From the NCBI RefSeq assembly GCF_030651995.1, contig NZ_JAUSBN010000055.1, positions 93,118 to 157,117 of the forward strand: a stretch of 64,000 nt of DNA. Reading direction: 5' to 3'. The stretch is from Reyranella sp. (GTDB lineage Bacteria; Pseudomonadota; Alphaproteobacteria; Reyranellales; Reyranellaceae). The notes beneath the pieces are model-generated. The model was given only the letters and a program-made list of their open reading frames with translations. It searched no databases and was not told the origin of the DNA. This document shows positions 17,214 through 25,323 of this stretch, one piece after another (the stretch's first letter is position 1; every line of letters starts with the position of its first letter). The position numbers and the translations under genes were made by a program.

Positions 17214-18218
17214 TCAGCTCGAGAAGCTGGTGTTGAAAATGCCCGTCGGCAGGGCGTCGACACCCATGGCTTCCTTGCCGCCCGTCGCATAGAGCAAGTC
17301 GAAGAGCTGCTTGGTCTCGGCCATCGGGTCGGCCGAGAAACGTGCCATCGTCACGTCGCGGCTGTAGTCGCGCATCAGCGGCACGACAGCCGCGTCGGTG
17401 ATGTTCTGCCGCGCCAGGCACTCGACCCAGATCGGGTCGTTGGTGCGCAGGTATTCGACGGCGTCGCGATAAGCCATGGCGAAGGCGCGGACGTTCTTTG
17501 GATTCGAGCGGCCATAGGCTTCACGGAACGCGACCGACGTCAGCATCGTACTGGTGGGCATGCCCGCAAGCTTGAGCAGATCCTTGCTGTTGAACAGGAT
17601 CCGGTACTCGCCCGAGGCAACCATCGGCATGGCGAGGTTGTAGAAGATGAACGTCGCGTCGAGCTGCTTCTGATCCATTAGGCCGCGCAGGAGGCCCGGG
17701 CCCGCATCCTGGATGGTGCTGTCGGTGCGCGGGTCGTAGCCGAACTTCGCCTTGGCGGTAGCAAGGTAAAGCACCCATTCCGGACTGAAGCGGTTGTACG
17801 TGCCGACCTTCTTGCCTTTCAGGTCGGCTACAGTCTTGGCCGGCGAGTTCTTCGGCACGACCCAGACATTGGGCATCTCGAGGAAGGGCACGATCGCGGC
17901 GATCTCCTCGCCCGCCGTCCGCACGCGCGCCAGTTCCAGCCAATTCATCAGGCCGCCCTCGACCGCACCCGATCGGAACGCGGTCAACGCCGCGCCGCCG
18001 GGCTGCACCGACACGTTCTCCAGCTCGAACCCGTACTTGCGGTCGAGCCCGAGCTTGGCGATCGCCCAGAACGGATAGTCGTTGCCCCCGGGGAATGAGG
18101 CGACCCGCACCTTGCCGCCCTCCCCTTTGAAATCCTGGGCCGTCGCACGCGTTGTGGTGAGGCCTGCCACGGGCAAAAGGGACGAGAGAATGCTGAATGA
18201 TCGCCGGGTCAGAGCCAT
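17214..18218 (-). CDS. ABC transporter substrate-binding protein (NMT1/SsuA type)
   Basis: Periplasmic NMT1/THI5-like binding protein of 334 aa. The leader has the twin-arginine-like LTRRSFSIL and an ATAQ cleavage region near residue 28. The mature part opens with KVRVASFPGGNDYPFWAIAK, the usual first strand and ligand loop of this group. ATG 18218 has GGAGG a few bases upstream. It is the first gene of the nine-gene catabolic operon and lies directly behind two dyads that look like operators. Ligand unknown; the group includes sulfonate, pyrimidine and aromatic-acid importers. Confidence 0.88.
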   Translation of the reverse strand: MALTRRSFSILSSLLPVAGLTTTRATAQDFKGEGGKVRVASFPGGNDYPFWAIAKLGLDRKYGFELENVSVQPGGAALTAFRSGAVEGGLMNWLELARVRTAGEEIAAIVPFLEMPNVWVVPKNSPAKTVADLKGKKVGTYNRFSPEWVLYLATAKAKFGYDPRTDSTIQDAGPGLLRGLMDQKQLDATFIFYNLAMPMVASGEYRILFNSKDLLKLAGMPTSTMLTSVAFREAYGRSNPKNVRAFAMAYRDAVEYLRTNDPIWVECLARQNITDAAVVPLMRDYSRDVTMARFSADPMAETKQLFDLLYATGGKEAMGVDALPTGIFNTSFSS

Positions 18219-18280
18219 GTTCGGCCTCCAGAGGAATCGGAATTTCGATCACTCTACGGAGCGCCCACCACCCGGTGCAG

Positions 18281-18312
18281 GGTAGCTACCGTTATTGGGG
18301 GGTATGCTACCC
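18281..18312. promoter_or_regulatory. Tandem dyads, candidate operator of the N-heterocycle operon
   Basis: Two inverted repeats lie between the regulator gene and the operon. GGTAGCTACC at 18281-18290 is a perfect palindrome. GGGTA-TGC-TACCC at 18300-18312 has the same half-site around a three-base centre. Their centres are about 20.5 bases apart, two helical turns, which suits two dimers on one face of the DNA. They lie 63-94 bases upstream of the first ATG. Operator function is inferred. Confidence 0.45.
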
Positions 18313-18323
18313 GGCCGCTTCGG

Positions 18324-19955
18324 CTAGGCGTCGAGGCCTGCCTTGCGCAGGCCTTGGTGCAGGTGCTCTGACAGCGCATCAACTCCCGAGAGATAGCGGA
18401 AATACCGGTCGGCGAACCGTGGAAAGTGAGGCCATTTGCGACGCACCTCGGCCATGGCGAGGGCTGCCTCCTCGGACCGGCCCAGCTGGCCGAAAGCGGC
18501 GGCGCGGAGCAACGAGGGCGTGAACTGCTCACCGGCCGGGTAGGCCTTCAATTCGTTCAGCGCGCCCAGATAGTCCCGCTGGCGATAGGCATTGAGGAAG
18601 GTGGCCCGAAATGCCCAGCCCGGCGGATGGCGGATCACTGCCAGCGCTTGCGCCATGAGCTGCGCGCCGGTTTCCCAATCTCCCGCCAGAGAGCGGAAAA
18701 AGCCGGCGCTGAGTTTGGTACTCGGCGCATGAGCATTTCCAGCCGCCAAGCGCTCGCAGACTTCCAACGCGCCGGCGAGATCACGACGGTACATCGCGAT
18801 AGTCGCGGCTGCCACGTGTGCATGGGCGCAGCCCTGGTCGAGTTCCATGGCGCGCTGGGTATAGCGGTCCGCGGTCTGCAAGAAATCGACGTCATCATCG
18901 AAGCCCAGGCAATTGCCCGTGAAGGCGGTGTGTGCCAGCGCCGCCCACATCATCGCCGAATAGGGTGTGCGCCTGACGCCGATCTCCAGGTCGGCCCGGG
19001 CCAGGCGGTAGACCTGCTCGTTGGTGATGCGCGTAAGATAGCGATGGCGCTGGATGGCGACGTGCGGCGTCCACACGTGATCGGCATCGCAGCCTCCCGC
19101 CTCGCTACTGACCGACTCGAAGGCGAGCAGCCGGCAGATCACGCCGTGGAAGTCGGCGATCTCGGCCGAGACACGGCGTGCGATCGCGTCCTGCACCTCG
19201 ATGGTGGCAGTGGCGTCGGGCGGGCCGTCGAAGGAATCGGTCCAGATGATCGCGTTGGCCTGCAGATCGTGCAGCTTCAGGACGGCGCGCAGTCGCCTCC
19301 CACTCTGGCGCGCGCTGCTGGTCACGATGAAGCGCGCCCTCGTCGACAGGGCCAGAGACGCAGGCGATGCACCTTCGGGAAGGATCGGGATCGCGGGCGC
19401 CACCGAGAGGTCCGGATAGCGCGCCAGCTCGACCGTGAGCTGTTCGGTCAATCCCTGGGAAAAGGACGCAGCCTCCGGGCCGAGTCCGCTGGTCTGCACA
19501 ACCAGCAGCCGCGTTGGTGCGAGCGTGCCCAGCATCGCGACGCCCGCGTCCGGGCGCATTGGCGACACCCGTTCGAAGGTCGGCACGTAACTCCCGCGCG
19601 GCACAGAAATGCGAACCGGGTCGCCGGCACCCTGGTTGGCATAGTAGCTGTCGAGGTTGCGGCGCAGTTTGCCCGCTTCCAATCGCACCAGCGGGTCGCA
19701 ATCTGGATCGAACTCCGGACCGCGGCCGAGCGCCTCGGTGGCGATGCTGTACTGTTTCAACAGGCGCGCCTCGCCCGCCAGAGCACGCTCGACGATGTAG
19801 GCGAGGAAGCGCCTGCTGCGCGTTGAGGTGGCGAAGCAGGGGGCACCGAGAATGCGGCGGAGCTGCATGCCGATATCCATCGCGGAAGGCGCCGAATCGG
19901 CCGTGCCGGTCGCGCTCGCTTCCTCGGCGTCAGACAGGGGCCTGGCGGTGACCAT
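18324..19955 (-). CDS. Putative transcriptional regulator with N-terminal winged-helix-like domain and TPR repeats
   Basis: A 543-aa protein. Residues about 30-115 (SRRFLAYIVERALAG ... LVRLEAGKLRRNLDSYY) match a domain common at the start of adenylate-cyclase/CadC-like TPR regulators. Residues about 145-265 resemble the TolB-like segment of those proteins (TRARFIVTSSARQSGRRLR, then LQANAIIWTDSF). The remainder is helical TPR-like repeat. No cyclase catalytic domain and no transmembrane segment are apparent. It lies immediately upstream of the catabolic operon on the same strand. A perfect dyad sits 13 bases before its ATG, which suggests autoregulation. A role as activator of the operon is inferred. 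The Shine-Dalgarno sequence is weak. Confidence 0.65.
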   Translation of the reverse strand: MVTARPLSDAEEASATGTADSAPSAMDIGMQLRRILGAPCFATSTRSRRFLAYIVERALAGEARLLKQYSIATEALGRGPEFDPDCDPLVRLEAGKLRRNLDSYYANQGAGDPVRISVPRGSYVPTFERVSPMRPDAGVAMLGTLAPTRLLVVQTSGLGPEAASFSQGLTEQLTVELARYPDLSVAPAIPILPEGASPASLALSTRARFIVTSSARQSGRRLRAVLKLHDLQANAIIWTDSFDGPPDATATIEVQDAIARRVSAEIADFHGVICRLLAFESVSSEAGGCDADHVWTPHVAIQRHRYLTRITNEQVYRLARADLEIGVRRTPYSAMMWAALAHTAFTGNCLGFDDDVDFLQTADRYTQRAMELDQGCAHAHVAAATIAMYRRDLAGALEVCERLAAGNAHAPSTKLSAGFFRSLAGDWETGAQLMAQALAVIRHPPGWAFRATFLNAYRQRDYLGALNELKAYPAGEQFTPSLLRAAAFGQLGRSEEAALAMAEVRRKWPHFPRFADRYFRYLSGVDALSEHLHQGLRKAGLDA

Positions 19956-19968
19956 CTTGCGGGACGAA

Positions 19969-19988
19969 GCAATAGGTGTGCCTATTGC
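19969..19988. promoter_or_regulatory. Perfect 20-bp dyad before the TPR regulator
   Basis: Eight-base arms GCAATAGG and CCTATTGC separated by TGTG. It lies 13 bases upstream of the regulator start at 19955 and 123 bases before the divergent CoA-transferase start. The position fits an operator that overlaps the regulator promoter, perhaps shared with the divergent unit. It is not followed by a T run, so it is unlikely to be a terminator. Confidence 0.45.
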
Positions 19989-20111
19989 AAGGAGCCTTCG
20001 TCGAGCAGACGGTTCCGCTTCGCGAGCCTCTTCAAGTAGCCTGTGACGGCCGCCGGCGGCTAGGATGCTGGGGACAAACGCATGCCGTCAGGCTCGGGAA
20101 GAGGATTGAAA

Positions 20112-21251
20112 GTGACACTACCGCTTGAGGGAGTTCGCGTCATCGAAGTGGGCCAGGCGCTGGCCGGTCCGCTGGCCGGGGTGATCCTGGCCGACATGGG
20201 CGCCGACGTGATCAAGATCGAGAAGCCCGATGGCGGCGACGATGCCCGCATCTGGGGGCCTCCGTTCGGTCCCGACGGCAAGACCTCGCTCTACTTCTAC
20301 TCGCAGAACCGCAACAAGCGCTCGGTCGTGCTCGACCTCAAGCTCGCCGAAGACGTCGACAAGCTCCACAAGCTCTGCGAGACGGCCGACATCCTGATCC
20401 AGAACCTGCGGCCCGGCGTGGTCGACGAGGTCGGCATTGGTCCCGAGACCATGCTCGCGCGCCATCCGCGCCTGATCTACTGCTCGATCTGGGCCTTCGG
20501 CTACCAGGGGCCGCTGCGCATGAAGCCGGCCTTCGATCCGCTGCTGCAGGCCTATGGCGGCATGATGAGCGTGACCGGCCGGCCGGAGGATCCGCCGACC
20601 TTCTGCGGCGCCTCGATCAACGACAAGGCGACCGGCATGTTCTGCACCATCGGCGCGCTGGCGGCGCTGCGGCTGCGCGACAAGACAGGCAAGGGCTGCC
20701 TGGTCGACACCTCCCTGTTCGACTCGGCGGTGCACTGGGTCGAGGGCCAGGTGAACGGCTATCTCGCCAACGGCACGGTCTCCCAGCGGCACGGCACCGG
20801 CAGCCCGGTGATCGTGCCCTACCAGACCTTCGACACGGCCGATCATCCGATCTGCCTGGCGCCCGGCAACGACCGGCTGTGGGCGCGCTGCGCCAAGGTG
20901 CTGGGTCGCGACGAATGGGCCACCGACCCGAAGTTCGCCAAAAGCGCGCAGCGCGTCGCCCACAAGGCCGAGCTGCTGCCGATGATTGCCGAGGCGCTGA
21001 AGGCCAGGCCGCGCGCCGAATGGCTGGAGGCGATGGAAAAGGCCGGCGTGCCCTGTGCCGCCGTGAACGATATCGGCGAGCTGGCGCGCACCGAGCAGAT
21101 GGAGGCGTCGAAGCTCATCCAGCAACTGCCGGGCGGACCGAAGGTGGTCGGCCTGCCGATCGCGTTCGACCATGTACGGCCGCATTCGGCGCGCTCGGCA
21201 CCGACACTGGGCGAGCATACGGACGAAGTGCTGGAAAGCCTTCCGAAGTGA
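20112..21251 (+). CDS. CaiB/BaiF family CoA-transferase
   Basis: Class III CoA-transferase of about 379 aa. It opens LPLEGVRVIEVGQALAGP and has GADVIKIEKP near residue 40 and the NRNKRSVVLDLK block near 72, all typical. The catalytic Asp is expected in the CLVDTSLFDSAV segment near residue 200. GTG 20112 has GAGG at 20101-20104 at good spacing; an ATG at 20082 would add 10 residues. Its stop overlaps the HyuA-like start as GTGA, so the two are coupled. It would move CoA between carboxylic acids. The acids are unknown. Confidence 0.85.
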   Translation: MTLPLEGVRVIEVGQALAGPLAGVILADMGADVIKIEKPDGGDDARIWGPPFGPDGKTSLYFYSQNRNKRSVVLDLKLAEDVDKLHKLCETADILIQNLRPGVVDEVGIGPETMLARHPRLIYCSIWAFGYQGPLRMKPAFDPLLQAYGGMMSVTGRPEDPPTFCGASINDKATGMFCTIGALAALRLRDKTGKGCLVDTSLFDSAVHWVEGQVNGYLANGTVSQRHGTGSPVIVPYQTFDTADHPICLAPGNDRLWARCAKVLGRDEWATDPKFAKSAQRVAHKAELLPMIAEALKARPRAEWLEAMEKAGVPCAAVNDIGELARTEQMEASKLIQQLPGGPKVVGLPIAFDHVRPHSARSAPTLGEHTDEVLESLPK

Positions 21252-23332
21252 CGGCCTCGTCCGCCCTCGTCGCCCCCTGGCGCATCGGTGTCGATGTCGG
21301 CGGCACCTTCACCGACATGGTGCTGCGCGACGCCGCCGGCGCCGTGCGCATCTTCAAGGCGCCATCGGTGCCGGCCGACCCCAGCGAAGGCGTGCTGGGC
21401 GTGCTGCGGCTGGCCGCGCAGCAACTCGACATCACGCTGACCGCACTGCTGCGCGACTGCGCGCTGTTCGTGCACGGCTCGACCGTGGCGACCAACACGA
21501 TCCTGGAGAAGAAGGGCGCCAGGGTCGGGATGCTGACGACCGAGGGCTTCCGCGATTCGCTGGAGATCCGTCGCGGCATCCGCGAGAACCAGTGGGACCA
21601 TCGCGCGCCGTTCCCGCAGGTGCTGGTGCCACGCTACCTGCGCCTGCCGGTACGCGGGCGCATCGCTGCCGACGGCACGGAATTGGCGCCACTGAGCGCC
21701 GAGGATGTCGATGCCGCCGCCAGGGTCTTCGCCGAGGAGGGCGTGGAGTCGGTCGCGGTCTGCCTGTTCAACTCCTTCCTCGATGGCGCGCACGAACGCG
21801 CCGTCGGCGGCCAGCTCGCCAAGGCGTGGAACGGCAAATGGGTCTCGCTGTCGAGCGAGGTCATGCCGACGATGGGCGAATACGAGCGCGGCTCGACCGC
21901 CGTCGTGAACGCCTACGTTGCGCCCAAGGTGACGAGCTACCTGCGCGCGCTTGACGAACAGTTGCGCCAGTTCGGCCTGCCGCGTTCGCTGCTGCTGCTG
22001 CAGAGCAATGGCGGCGCCGTCTCCGTCGACCAGGTGGCGGCGCGGCCGGTGATGCTGGTCCTGTCCGGCCCGGCGGCCGGCGTCGGCGCCCTCAAGGGCT
22101 GCGCCGCGCCGGGCGAGAAGGCAAACCTGATCTCGATGGAGATCGGCGGCACGAGCTGCGACGTGATGGTGATGGCGCGCGGCGACGTGCCCGTCACCGA
22201 CGAGCTCACCATCGACGGCTACCATCTCACGACCCCTTCGGTGGAGATCCACACGGTCGGCGCGGGCGGTGGCACGATCGCCTGGGTCGACGATGCGGGC
22301 CTCCTCCATGCGGGCCCGCAGGGCGCCGGCGCCCGGCCTGGCCCCGCAGCCTATGGGCTGGGCGGCGAAAACCCAACCGTCACCGATGCGCAGCTCGTGC
22401 TGGGCCGCCTGCGCCCCGGCCCGCTGGCCGGCGGCGCCGTCACGCTCGACGCCACGCTTGCCCGCAAGGCCATCGAGACCAAGCTCGCCAAGCCGCTCGG
22501 CCTCTCGGTCGAGGAGGCCGCGGCCGGTGTCATCCGCCTGCTGGAGCAGAACCTGCTGCATGCCGTCGAGCGGCTCAGCATCGAGCGCGGCCACAATCCC
22601 GCGACCTTCACCCTCGTCGCCGCGGGCGGCGCCGGCCCGATGCACGGCACCGCGGTCGCCCGCGCGCTGGGATGCCGCCGCGCCCTGCTGCCGCGCGCCG
22701 CCGGCGCCTTCTGCGCCATGGGCATGCTGCAGTCCGACGTGCGTCAGGACTATCTGCAGGTCTTCCTGGCCGATCTCGACAAGGTCGAGACCGCGGCGCT
22801 CGAAGCAGGCTTTACCCAGCTCGAAGCGCGTGCCCGCGAGGCGCTAGCGCGTGATGGTTTTGGCGAGGATGAGGTCGCGATCGAGCGCCAGCTCGACCTG
22901 CGCTATGACGGCCAGCAATGGCCGGTGCGCGCGCCGCTTTCGGCCTCAGGCTTCGATGCCGCCGCGGCACGAAAAGCCTTCGAGGCCGAGCACCAGCGGC
23001 TGTTCGGCCATATCCAACCGGGCGGCCGCATCGACATCACCGCGCTGCGCGTCGTGGGTCGTGGCCGGCTCGACTGGACGCCGCCCGCGGCGCGCTCGCC
23101 CCAGACCGCTGCGCCGAAGCCGCTCGAGACCCGCAAGGTCTGGATCGATCCCGCGACCGGCTGGCTCGACGTCCCCATCTACGACGGCGCCGACCTGCGG
23201 CCGGGCTGTCGCCTCGACGGCCCCCTGCTGGTCGAGGAACGCACGACGACAGCGTTCGTCGGCCCCCGCGACGTGCTCGAAGTCGACGAGCGCGACGATT
23301 TCCTCGTGCATGTCGGCTCCAATGCCGCGTAG
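21248..23332 (+). CDS. hyuA: Hydantoinase/oxoprolinase subunit A family protein
   Basis: A 694-aa HyuA-type protein of the actin-like ATPase fold. The N-terminal phosphate loop is IGVDVGGTFTDMVLRD at about residues 12-27. GSTVATNTILEKKGA follows at about 77-91, and the central oxoprolinase domain has SGPAAGVGA and MEIGGTSCDV. Family members hydrolyse N-cyclic amides (hydantoins, oxoproline) or carboxylate ketones with ATP. It is paired with the HyuB gene after a 147-base gap that holds a palindromic repeat. GTG 21248 overlaps the CoA-transferase stop. Substrate unknown. Confidence 0.88.
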   Translation: MTASSALVAPWRIGVDVGGTFTDMVLRDAAGAVRIFKAPSVPADPSEGVLGVLRLAAQQLDITLTALLRDCALFVHGSTVATNTILEKKGARVGMLTTEGFRDSLEIRRGIRENQWDHRAPFPQVLVPRYLRLPVRGRIAADGTELAPLSAEDVDAAARVFAEEGVESVAVCLFNSFLDGAHERAVGGQLAKAWNGKWVSLSSEVMPTMGEYERGSTAVVNAYVAPKVTSYLRALDEQLRQFGLPRSLLLLQSNGGAVSVDQVAARPVMLVLSGPAAGVGALKGCAAPGEKANLISMEIGGTSCDVMVMARGDVPVTDELTIDGYHLTTPSVEIHTVGAGGGTIAWVDDAGLLHAGPQGAGARPGPAAYGLGGENPTVTDAQLVLGRLRPGPLAGGAVTLDATLARKAIETKLAKPLGLSVEEAAAGVIRLLEQNLLHAVERLSIERGHNPATFTLVAAGGAGPMHGTAVARALGCRRALLPRAAGAFCAMGMLQSDVRQDYLQVFLADLDKVETAALEAGFTQLEARAREALARDGFGEDEVAIERQLDLRYDGQQWPVRAPLSASGFDAAAARKAFEAEHQRLFGHIQPGGRIDITALRVVGRGRLDWTPPAARSPQTAAPKPLETRKVWIDPATGWLDVPIYDGADLRPGCRLDGPLLVEERTTTAFVGPRDVLEVDERDDFLVHVGSNAA

Positions 23333-23346
23333 CTCTCACCCACACC

Positions 23347-23459
23347 ACCTCATCCTGAGGAGCGCGCCGCAGGCGCGCGTCTCGAAGGATGGGCAACAGG
23401 CAAGGTGCTCGTGCCGACCCTTCGAGACGGCCGCTGCGCGGCCTCCTCAGGGTGAGGTA
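23347..23459. repeat. Palindromic intergenic repeat, copy 1 (~113 bp)
   Basis: Long inverted repeat beginning ACCTCATCCTGAGG and ending CCTCAGGGTGAGGT, with internal CTCGAAGGATGGG/CCCTTCGAG arms and a middle that contains CAACAGGCAAGGTGCTCG. A second copy in opposite orientation is at 55859-55972. Such elements are common intergenic palindromes in alphaproteobacteria. Here it separates hyuA from hyuB and could form a strong mRNA hairpin. Confidence 0.85.
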
Positions 23460-23479
23460 AACGACTGGAGGATCAGCCC

Positions 23480-25207
23480 GTGAACCTCGATCCCGTCACG
23501 CTTGCACTGGTGCAGAACCGGCTCGACCATATCTCGCACCAGATGGGCTGGGTGATGACGCGCACCGCGCGCTCGCCGATCTTCAGCCAGAGCCACGATT
23601 TCTCCTGCTTCATCGCCGACGCGCGCGGCACCCTGATCAGCCAGGCCGACGGCATCCCGATCCATACCGGCGGCGGCGGCTTCGCCGTGCGCGCCATCCT
23701 GCGCGACTTCAAGGATACCATCGCGCCCGAAGACGTGTTCCTGTTGAACGATCCCTATACGGCGGGCGGCAACCACCTGCCCGACTGGGTGATCACGCGG
23801 CCGGTGTTCGTCGGCGGCAAGCTCGTCGCCTTCGCCTGCAACCGCGCCCATCAGGCCGATATCGGCGGCGGTGCGGCCGGCACCTACAATTCCGCCGCGA
23901 CCGAGATCTTCCACGAAGGCATCCGCCTGCCGGTGCTGAAGCTGATCGAAGCCGGCAAGGTCCGCGACGACCTGTGGCGCCTGCTGATGCTGAACACACG
24001 CCTCCCCGAGGCGCTCGACGGCGACCTGCGCGCCATGATCGGCTCGACCCGCATCGGGGCCGAGCGGCTTGCCTTGCTGGTCGAGGAGCTGGGGGTCGAC
24101 CGTGCCGACGAATTCTTCGAAGGCGTGCTCGACCATGCCGACCGGCGTTTCCAGACCTGCATCGATCGCCTGCAGCAGGGCGTATGGACAGGCGAAGAGC
24201 CGGTCGACAACGACTGCTTCGAGCCGATCGATGCGAAGATCGCCGTCACGATCACGGTGAAGGGCCGCAAGCTCGTCGTGGATTTCGCCGGCACCTCGCC
24301 GCAGGTGCGCGGCTTCAAGAACAGCTCCGTCGCCAACTCGACCTCGGCGGTGTTCATGGCGCTGGCCTCCTTCTTCGAGCCCGACCTGCCGAAGAACGAG
24401 GGCGCTTTCCGCAGCGTCGAGATCCGGCTGCCCGAAGGCACGCTGGTGAATGCGCGCATGCCGGCGCCGATGACCATGAACACGGTGTTCGTGGCGCACG
24501 AGATCATCCACGCGATGTGGAAGGCGCTGGCCCAGTCCCTCCCCGAGCGCGCCTCGGCCGGTTGGTCGAAGGCGGTGCATGCCGTCACGGCGGGCTTGCG
24601 TGACGACGGCGGGCGCTACGTCATGTACCAGTGGGCCGGCGCGCCGGCCGGCGGCGGTGTCGAGGGCCGCGACGGCTTCCACCTGATCGGTCACCTCATC
24701 ACCCTGGGCGGACTCACGCTGCCCAACCTCGAGACCTACGAGCAGCTCTACCCGGCGCGCTTCCATCGCCAGGAGCTGCGCTGCGACACCGCGGGCGCAG
24801 GGCGCTTCCGTGGCGGCGCCGGCTGCGACTACGAAGTCGAGATCTTCACCCCGGCGGACTACGCCTTTCGCGGCGAGGGCGCCGGGGCGCCGTCGAGCTT
24901 CGGCGTCGCGGGCGGCCGGGCCGGCGCCGGGGGCGAGGTGGTGCTCACCCTGAGCGACGGCAGGCGCATCCAGGCGCCGAAATACGGCGTGGAACGCCAT
25001 GGCCCGGGAACCTACCGCGCGCTGTCGCCCGGCGGGGGCGGCTACGGCGATCCGCGGACTCGCGATCCGGAGCGCGTGCTGCGCGACGTCCGGGACGGAC
25101 TCGTGAGCATCGAAAGTGCCGGGCGGGACTATGCCGTCGCGATCGACGCGAATGGCCGCAGCATCGATGCCGCACGCACGGCGGAGTTGCGCAAATCCCT
25201 GCCCTGA
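23480..25207 (+). CDS. hyuB: Hydantoinase/oxoprolinase subunit B family protein
   Basis: A 575-aa HyuB protein, the usual partner of HyuA. Typical blocks are SHDFSCFIAD near residue 37, LLNDPYTAGGNHLPDW near 90, and the C-terminal glycine-rich SPGGGGYGDPRTRDPE at about 515-530. It starts with GTG 23480, supported by GGAGGA at 23467-23472. The HyuAB complex hydrolyses cyclic amides with ATP or acts in carboxylase systems. The substrate is not evident. A Bug-type receptor follows 116 bases later on the same strand. Confidence 0.88.
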   Translation: MNLDPVTLALVQNRLDHISHQMGWVMTRTARSPIFSQSHDFSCFIADARGTLISQADGIPIHTGGGGFAVRAILRDFKDTIAPEDVFLLNDPYTAGGNHLPDWVITRPVFVGGKLVAFACNRAHQADIGGGAAGTYNSAATEIFHEGIRLPVLKLIEAGKVRDDLWRLLMLNTRLPEALDGDLRAMIGSTRIGAERLALLVEELGVDRADEFFEGVLDHADRRFQTCIDRLQQGVWTGEEPVDNDCFEPIDAKIAVTITVKGRKLVVDFAGTSPQVRGFKNSSVANSTSAVFMALASFFEPDLPKNEGAFRSVEIRLPEGTLVNARMPAPMTMNTVFVAHEIIHAMWKALAQSLPERASAGWSKAVHAVTAGLRDDGGRYVMYQWAGAPAGGGVEGRDGFHLIGHLITLGGLTLPNLETYEQLYPARFHRQELRCDTAGAGRFRGGAGCDYEVEIFTPADYAFRGEGAGAPSSFGVAGGRAGAGGEVVLTLSDGRRIQAPKYGVERHGPGTYRALSPGGGGYGDPRTRDPERVLRDVRDGLVSIESAGRDYAVAIDANGRSIDAARTAELRKSLP

Positions 25208-25323
25208 ATCTGCCATCTACCGTTCGGCTGGCGGTAGGAGGCATCGCACTCGTGTTGCCGCAACGCGAAGTCCCGACTTAGTTTCCTCCCCGACAACGAA
25301 AACAAACAAGGGAAGGACTCCAC

